Shown: positions 58,801-64,000 of the stretch, in pieces | How positions within the stretch are numbered: the first letter of the stretch is position 1 | Layout of the letters: each line of letters opens with the position of its first letter | Assembly (NCBI GenBank): GCA_037952775.1 | Contig: JBANAY010000003.1 | Coordinates: 26,474,001-26,538,000, forward strand | Origin: Clonostachys chloroleuca | Taxonomy: Eukaryota; Ascomycota; Sordariomycetes; Hypocreales; Bionectriaceae | Direction of reading: 5' to 3' | DNA: 64,000 bases | Position numbers and translations under genes: made by a program | The notes under the pieces: model-generated | The model's database searches: none | What the model saw: the letters and a program-made list of their open reading frames with translations, nothing else | Told to the model about the DNA's origin: nothing

Positions 58801-59866
58801 TGCCCCGAGTCGCCGGTTCTATCATCGCCATAAGTTGTCATGGTCATGGGCTGTTCAGTACTTCGGTGGTGGGCGGGCTGGCGGGCCACAGTCGCTGAGG
58901 AGCGGAGGGTTGCCGCTGGAGCCACCTCAAAGCCAAGCAATTCCAAGCGTGGGACCATTACGTTGCCCTTCTGGCCCTGCCGGTTTGGGCAATTCCCTGA
59001 CCCTAGCACTCAAGCCCCAACCACCAGCCCCGTAATAAGCCCCTGACCTTATTTGTGTCCTCCAGTCGTCTTGTGCCTCATTCGCTCTCGCGAGCGTATT
59101 AGCAGTCGTACGTAGCCTAATCGCGAGCACTGGACGAGGCGCTCGGAATGGCGCTGGGGACGGCCGGCGCTGGTGCTCGCCGTCCCCTGCCGTGCTCTGT
59201 CATAGGGCCCACCCCCAGCATACCTACCTTATGGCCTGCCTGCCAAGCGGCCCAACAAGTAGGTACACAGTACGCATCGCGATCCACGACGTCCTGTCTG
59301 GTTCAGTGGTACCAAATTTACAGTGGCCATTTGCCGCACCCAGAGATGTATCTTCAGCGCTCGCCTGACTGCCCCCTGCCTCCTGAAGTGCGGGTACGTA
59401 ATCTCATACAAACTCGCCAAACACAACCTACGTCCGACCTACAACTGGCGCATCTCCTCTTCTTCATCCGTTCCTTTCAGATTCTGGTGAGCAGAGCTGT
59501 GCCCTGACAAGATTCAACTGCCGGTTGCTTCTATTTCCAACCGCCTCCTGTCCCTATCGCCACCTCGACCCAGCGCTAGTGTTGGATCTTTTGTTCTGTC
59601 TGATTGCTCACCTTGATACGCTCGTTGCTCCTTCACTTGATTTTATCCCGGATCCGTTTATATTTTTATCGTTACACGGCGCACAGCCACTCATCTCTAT
59701 TCCGCCAAACCTGATATCTTGACACGGGCACACCTCGCAGCATTCCGACTTCTGTCAATCCATCGGGCTGATGTCAGTGTAATTGGCGCCACCACTCACC
59801 TTTCCGCAACCACTTGTAGAGGACTATCCATTCGACCTTGATCAGAGGCGCCGTCAACCTACAACA
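55877..59866. other. long divergent intergenic region
   Basis: Almost 4 kb between divergent starts. Contains a CCTTG/CCTTA pentamer repeat at about 56131-56171. The last about 400 bases before the transporter gene (59440-59720) are C/T-rich, like a leader. Several frames of 60-135 codons on both strands overlap one another and show no family resemblance. No gene supported. Confidence 0.5.
56131..56171 (+). repeat. CCTTG/CCTTA pentamer repeat
   Basis: About eight imperfect copies of CCTTR, one interrupted by CCATG, in the upstream flank of the glycosyltransferase-like gene. Simple repeat; no function assigned. Confidence 0.5.
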
Positions 59867-61077
59867 ATGTCTCGTCGCGACTCCCAAGAGCCCGTGGCTC
59901 TGCTGCGGCAAGATGAACGGGATGAGGAATCCAAACCTGACAACATCGACCTCGAGGCTGAGGCGGCGCGAGAGGAGGAACCAAGAGGCCAGAATCTCGA
60001 CCACGAATATTCAGTCTCGAGCACCGTCAAGTTCGCCTGGCTCGGAACCTACTTCTTCTTTTCCCTATGTTTGACCCTCTACAACAAGACCGTCCTGGGA
60101 GTGGTATGTGTAATTCCAAGGCCGAATGCCGTGTCTCTTGCTAACAATTTGCTGGTGTAGTTCCATTTCCCATGGCTCTTGACTTTTCTACACACTTCCT
60201 TTGCCAGCGTTGGCACCCTTGTGATGTTGCAACTGGGCTATTTCAAGCTTTCACGATTGGGCCGTCGAGAGCATCTTGCCCTCTTGGCCTTCAGTGCCCT
60301 CTTCACAGCCAACATTGCTGTTTCCAACCTTTCGCTGGCGATGGTCTCCGTTCCCTTTTATCAGACAATGCGAATGCTCTGCCCTCTCTTTACGATTCTC
60401 ATTTACCGTACGTGGTACGGTCGCACATACAGCAGGATGACCTATCTCTCTCTCCTTCCTCTCATTATCGGTGCTGGCATGACAACGATCGGCGAAATGA
60501 GCTTCTCTGATGCTGGTTTCCTTCTTACCATCTTCGGTGTCATTCTCGCCGCTGTCAAGGTTCGTACACATGCATTTGCTACACTGCAGGGGGGCGTTGG
60601 GACTAACTCGTCTACTAGACCGTCGTAACCAACCGATTCATGACTGGCTCGCTTTCCCTGCCACCCATCGAGTTCCTCATGCGCATGTCTCCTCTCGCCG
60701 CTCTCCAGGCTCTCTTCTGTGCCACCGCTACTGGTGAGGTCAAGGGCTTCTCAGATCTGATCAGGTCCGGCGACGTCGCCCTCCCACCAGCCATCGCTTC
60801 TCTGACCGGTAACGGATTCCTCGCCTTCCTGCTCAACATTTCCTCCTTCAACACCAACAAGGTTGCCGGTGCCCTGACAATGACGGTCTGCGGCAACCTT
60901 AAGCAGTGTCTCACTGTTCTCCTCGGCATCTTCCTCTTCAACGTCACGATCGAATGGCTCAACGGCTTCGGAATGGGCGTGACTATGATTGGTGCCGCCA
61001 TTTACAGCAAGTCGGAGCTGGACAACAAGTTGAAGAAGCAGCAAGCCCAGTACAAGCCCGTTGCCCAGAGCACCTAA
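59867..61077 (+). CDS. TPT/nucleotide-sugar transporter family protein, 364 aa
   Basis: Three exons: 59867-60103, 60161-60559 and 60619-61077, all phase 0, 364 residues. The N-terminal about 50 residues are hydrophilic and acidic (EAEAAREEEPRG). About ten membrane helices follow, beginning VKFAWLGTYFFFSLCLTLYNKTVLG and, after intron 1, FPWLLTFLHTSFASVG, the typical opening of the triose-phosphate/nucleotide-sugar translocator (DUF250) family. Further signature blocks are FTANIAVSNLSLAMVSVPFYQ and, late in the protein, LTMTVCGNLKQCLTVLLGIFLF with the conserved Lys (GNLKQ) near the substrate site, then GAAIYSKSE. The C-terminus is Lys/Gln-rich. Probable Golgi or ER antiporter exchanging a nucleotide sugar or sugar phosphate; the substrate cannot be read from sequence. 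Convergent with the RMD8-like gene. Confidence 0.9.
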
Positions 61078-61768
61078 TGGCACTCTCTCTCGTTCTCTCC
61101 TACCACGGTTTCAACCCAATGATAAAATCACATGGAAGGTCAATCACTATTATGACTAGGTGTGGACCTTTCCTTTAACGGCCGATCTAGAAATAATACC
61201 CAATTTTTGTTTGTTTAAGTGGCCAATTGGCTACCTCGCATCCCTAGAAGGGTGGCAATGGTCACGGTTTATGGCGTTTTTTTGGACATACGGGATATTC
61301 TTACATACTCTTGACAGGTAGATAGCAACAGGGTCCGTGCTATCCCAGTCGCCAGCAATAGATATATAAGTTAAATTAATTACATCGCTAAGGTTATATT
61401 GTATTCGAAAGTGATCCCATAAGTTGAGGTTTAATTTGCTATGAGATGCTATGAGAAGTGCCAACAGTAGACTGGTTTGAATGAAATACGGTAAACCCTC
61501 GAAGATTACAAGCTTTTGATTTTGACTACCCTCAATCACACGAAGATCAAAAACGCCGTGCTATGCAGAAGAAATAATGGTGAAATGCTGGACGCTACAT
61601 GTTCCAGCTCCGCCTCGAGGTTGCCCTCAACTACTCTCACTCTACTCTCCTCGCCCGGTTCTATCTCACCAACCCGTCGCAGGGATCAGACACGCTCAGC
61701 AATTAATAATGGTCAGAAAACCACCCAACGGGGGCCCCCACCTCGTGTTAAGACAGCCCATAAACATC
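61078..61768. other. convergent intergenic region
   Basis: About 690 bases between the transporter stop (+) and the RMD8-like stop (-). A/T-rich at 61340-61560, consistent with 3' UTRs. No gene seen. Confidence 0.5.
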
Positions 61769-63800
61769 TCACCTGCTGCGTAACGAGTCCATGGAGGAAG
61801 TGGCACATGACTGACCCTGCTGTTTGAGGTCTCTGATGCTCCCGGTGATGTCGGCCAGGGTCGCGTTGGGGGTGAGACCCAGCGCCTTGGCGAGCACCTC
61901 GAGATCGCTGGTGCTGTCGGTCCTGGGGCTGTCGGGGTCTCGGCTGGTGAGGAGTCGCGGGGGCTGTACGAGGCCCAGCTCGTCGCTTCGCACGTGGTGG
62001 GCAGCGAGGGCCGAGTTCTTCTTGTTCTGGCTGGTGTGGAGGAGGGCGAAGCGGAGGCCGACCTCTGTGACGGACACGAGGATGCTGAGGACGATGAGGA
62101 CGATGACGATCCACGTGATTGCGCTCATCTTGGTGTGGTTGATGGAGTCGGAGAGGATCTCGGCCAGGTCGAGGAAGACGCGGCATCGCTCGTTGAGGAC
62201 CTTGATCCGGGGGTCGATCTCGAGATACTCTCGGATGGCCTCGTACAGCGGGTGGAGAGTAGGCTCCGAGTCCCAGAAGAAATTGGGGACGTCGAGAATA
62301 TTAGACGCTAGGCGAGGGAAGTGTGGTTAGCGTGGTGTTTACATACGTGGGAGACGTAAAAACGTACAGAGATTGATATCTACCCGGCTCTTGAATAGCC
62401 TCCCCAGAATCTTAACGATTTCCGTCCTCGTCATGTTGAGCTCGCCTGTCAGAGCGAGGGTTTTGGGAACATGCTGGGCATCCAACATTGTCTCACTCAT
62501 CCGCTCCTCGAAGAAGCACAGCTTCGTGCTCTGGGCGATGGCATGGCTGATGGTGAGCTTGATCATGTGGTCAGAGCGTGGCATGAGTGTGATCATGTCG
62601 TTGAACACTCGCGGCCGTTTCACATCTGCGCTGTATTCAAAGTGAAACTCCTCGGTCTCATAGTCGTCCTGCTCGAGCGGTCGTGTCAGGAGACTGATAC
62701 CGTCTTCGGCATCAGCAAAGGTCAGATCGGCGAGAATGTCCTTCTCTTGGTGCTCCGAAAAGTTCCAGAAGACTACGACACCGTATGAGAAGATGAACAT
62801 CTCCGCGAGATTCTTGGTCTCAGGAGCTAGCCTATTGTAATGAGACATATGCTCGTCAGGGTGGAAGGGGTCTTCAGGGACATCCCGGTGGGATGAGTCG
62901 CTGTGAGTTTGACGATGGGGACTTCCAGGGTTTGTATAGGCATCCTCGTCGAAGTAGCCCTCGTAATGGTCCCTCCGCTCGCTCCTCTCAATTTCAAAGT
63001 CCAAAACTGTTTTCCCAGTGCCTGGTGTTTTGAGGATAGGTCGGCTACGCACGCGATAGCCTTCGGTGCCATTCAACAGTGGTAGAGAGTAAATGGCATA
63101 GAGACAATCATCATATCTCTTTGTTTTAACATCGTGCTTCTTCCTCAGGAACTCGGCTGTAGAGGTCACCTTGAAGGCTTGCGCAGTACAGTACGCAGTC
63201 AGCCTGCTAACCTTTTCTGCTCTCTGCACTTTGGGCAGCCTCTCGGCGTAACTCTTCCCTCGTACTCCTCCCCTTAGTCGCAGAACATCCAGCTCTTCGT
63301 TGCTCAGTGGGCGATTCTCCTCACTCTGCAACCTCCGTGCCAGGACTGCTTCGCTCTCAACCTCTTCGTCCGCATCCTCCTTGTCGTCTGTCTCGGGGAG
63401 CAGTACAAGCTTCTCGCTAATCTTGGTCGTACGAGAGGGCATAGGCTGGCCTGTTCTGGTTTGAATGCTCGCGAGACCACCAGATGGGATGCGACGGCCT
63501 GCAATGGTGCCTCCGGGTGCTATTGGGCCCCTTTGAGGCGGCAACGGAGGTTGACGGGGCTGGCCTGAAGGTATTTGCGTGTTGAACTGAAGGACGTTGT
63601 CTACGGTCATGAACCGCATCGGATTTCGACCCTGCGCTGCTGCTGATGTGTCCTGTCTCTGGAGCGATTTTCGGGGGTTCTGTCTCTGTCTCGCGTCGGT
63701 TACCTGGTTTCAATTCATGTTAGCATTGGCCTGGATGCATCTGTATCTTGAACGACCACGTCCATACCAGAACCGAAGGGCGCTGCTTTGAAGACGACAT
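61769..63800 (-). CDS. RMD8: RMD8-like DUF155 protein, 635 aa
   Basis: Three exons: 63800-63768, 63703-62368 and 62307-61769, 635 residues. Exon 1 is tiny (MSSSKQRPSVL). I placed it because the frame is closed by a TGA just upstream of exon 2, and a branch site (GCTAAC) and acceptor (ACCAG) precede VTDARQRQNPRKSLQRQDTS; this exon is inferred. The first about 200 residues are disordered and Pro-rich. The DUF155 domain (about 180-560) has TAYCTAQAFKVTSTAEFLR, AEMFIFSYGVVVFWNFS, FHFEYSADVKRPRVFND, MIKLTISHAIAQSTKLC and WDSEPTLHPLYEAIREYLEI. It ends in a membrane helix (ITWIVIVLIVLSILVSVTEV), as in yeast Rmd1/Rmd8 and human RMND1. Yeast Rmd8 is linked to sporulation and human RMND1 to mitochondrial translation; the fungal role is unclear. 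The last about 10 residues after DLKQQ are less certain because a GTCAGT donor-like site lies there. Confidence 0.87.
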
Positions 63801-64000
63801 GACTATGGCTTTCTGGCGCAACCAAGCCCAAGGGCCCAGTCAAAGGAGTGTCGCTCAAAAAATATGTGTTCCAATTGAGGGGGCAATTTATCCGGGGCTG
63901 GTCCTGGGGCGCGCATGCAGGTATCACTCTTGATGCTTGCTTTCGAATTAATCAGGTATGGTCTTGGGATAATCAAGATCAATCGATCGAGGACGAGTGG
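63801..64000. other. upstream flank of RMD8-like gene
   Basis: 200 bases to the window edge. Probably promoter or leader of the minus-strand gene. Nothing else seen. Confidence 0.4.

Overview
The window is a piece of a filamentous ascomycete chromosome. It most resembles a Sordariomycete, probably Hypocreales; that placement rests on general protein character, not on a search. The genes are eukaryotic and mostly intron-bearing: short introns of roughly 50-130 nt with GTANGT-type donors, CTAAC/CTGAC-like branch sites and AG acceptors, plus 5'-UTR introns in both ribosomal protein genes. I rebuilt 18 protein genes by joining exons where the reading frame and the protein family agree. I saw no rRNA, tRNA, CRISPR, transposon or secondary-metabolite cluster.

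Left part (1-10.7 kb): a conserved but uncharacterised fungal protein (+), a plasma-membrane syntaxin of the Sso type with an odd C-terminal extension (-), a MEMO1 homologue (-) and a vacuolar-type zinc transporter of the ZRC1/COT1 family (+). From 10.7 to 27.5 kb there is a 16.8-kb stretch in which I find no convincing gene. It ends in a pyrimidine-rich leader in front of a G1 cyclin (+, 27.5-28.8 kb). A further 3.3 kb without genes leads to an unrecognised 871-residue protein (+).

Right part (35-64 kb): dense and made mostly of core cell-biology genes. In order: RPS2 (-), a mercaptopyruvate sulfurtransferase of TUM1 type (-), APC11 (+), CHK1 (-), UBE2C-type E2 (+), RPL31 (-), an RGS/membrane protein like Rax1 (+), COP9 signalosome subunit 7 (-, with an apparent frameshift), a Ccc2-type copper ATPase (+), a type II membrane protein that looks like a glycosyltransferase (-), a TPT/nucleotide-sugar transporter (+) and an RMD8-like DUF155 protein (-). 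From the sulfurtransferase onward the coding strand alternates at every gene.

Shared themes: APC11 and the UBE2C-type E2 are the RING subunit and the chain-initiating E2 of the same ubiquitin ligase (APC/C). They flank the checkpoint kinase CHK1, with CSN7 (a cullin-ligase regulator) and a G1 cyclin nearby. A palindrome, CGGTACGTACCG or all but its last base, lies upstream of both ribosomal protein genes; a matching 11-mer lies in the long leader region of the cyclin gene. The most noteworthy observations are this shared palindrome, the gene-free interval upstream of the cyclin, the ubiquitin/cell-cycle neighbourhood and the two-base frame break in CSN7.
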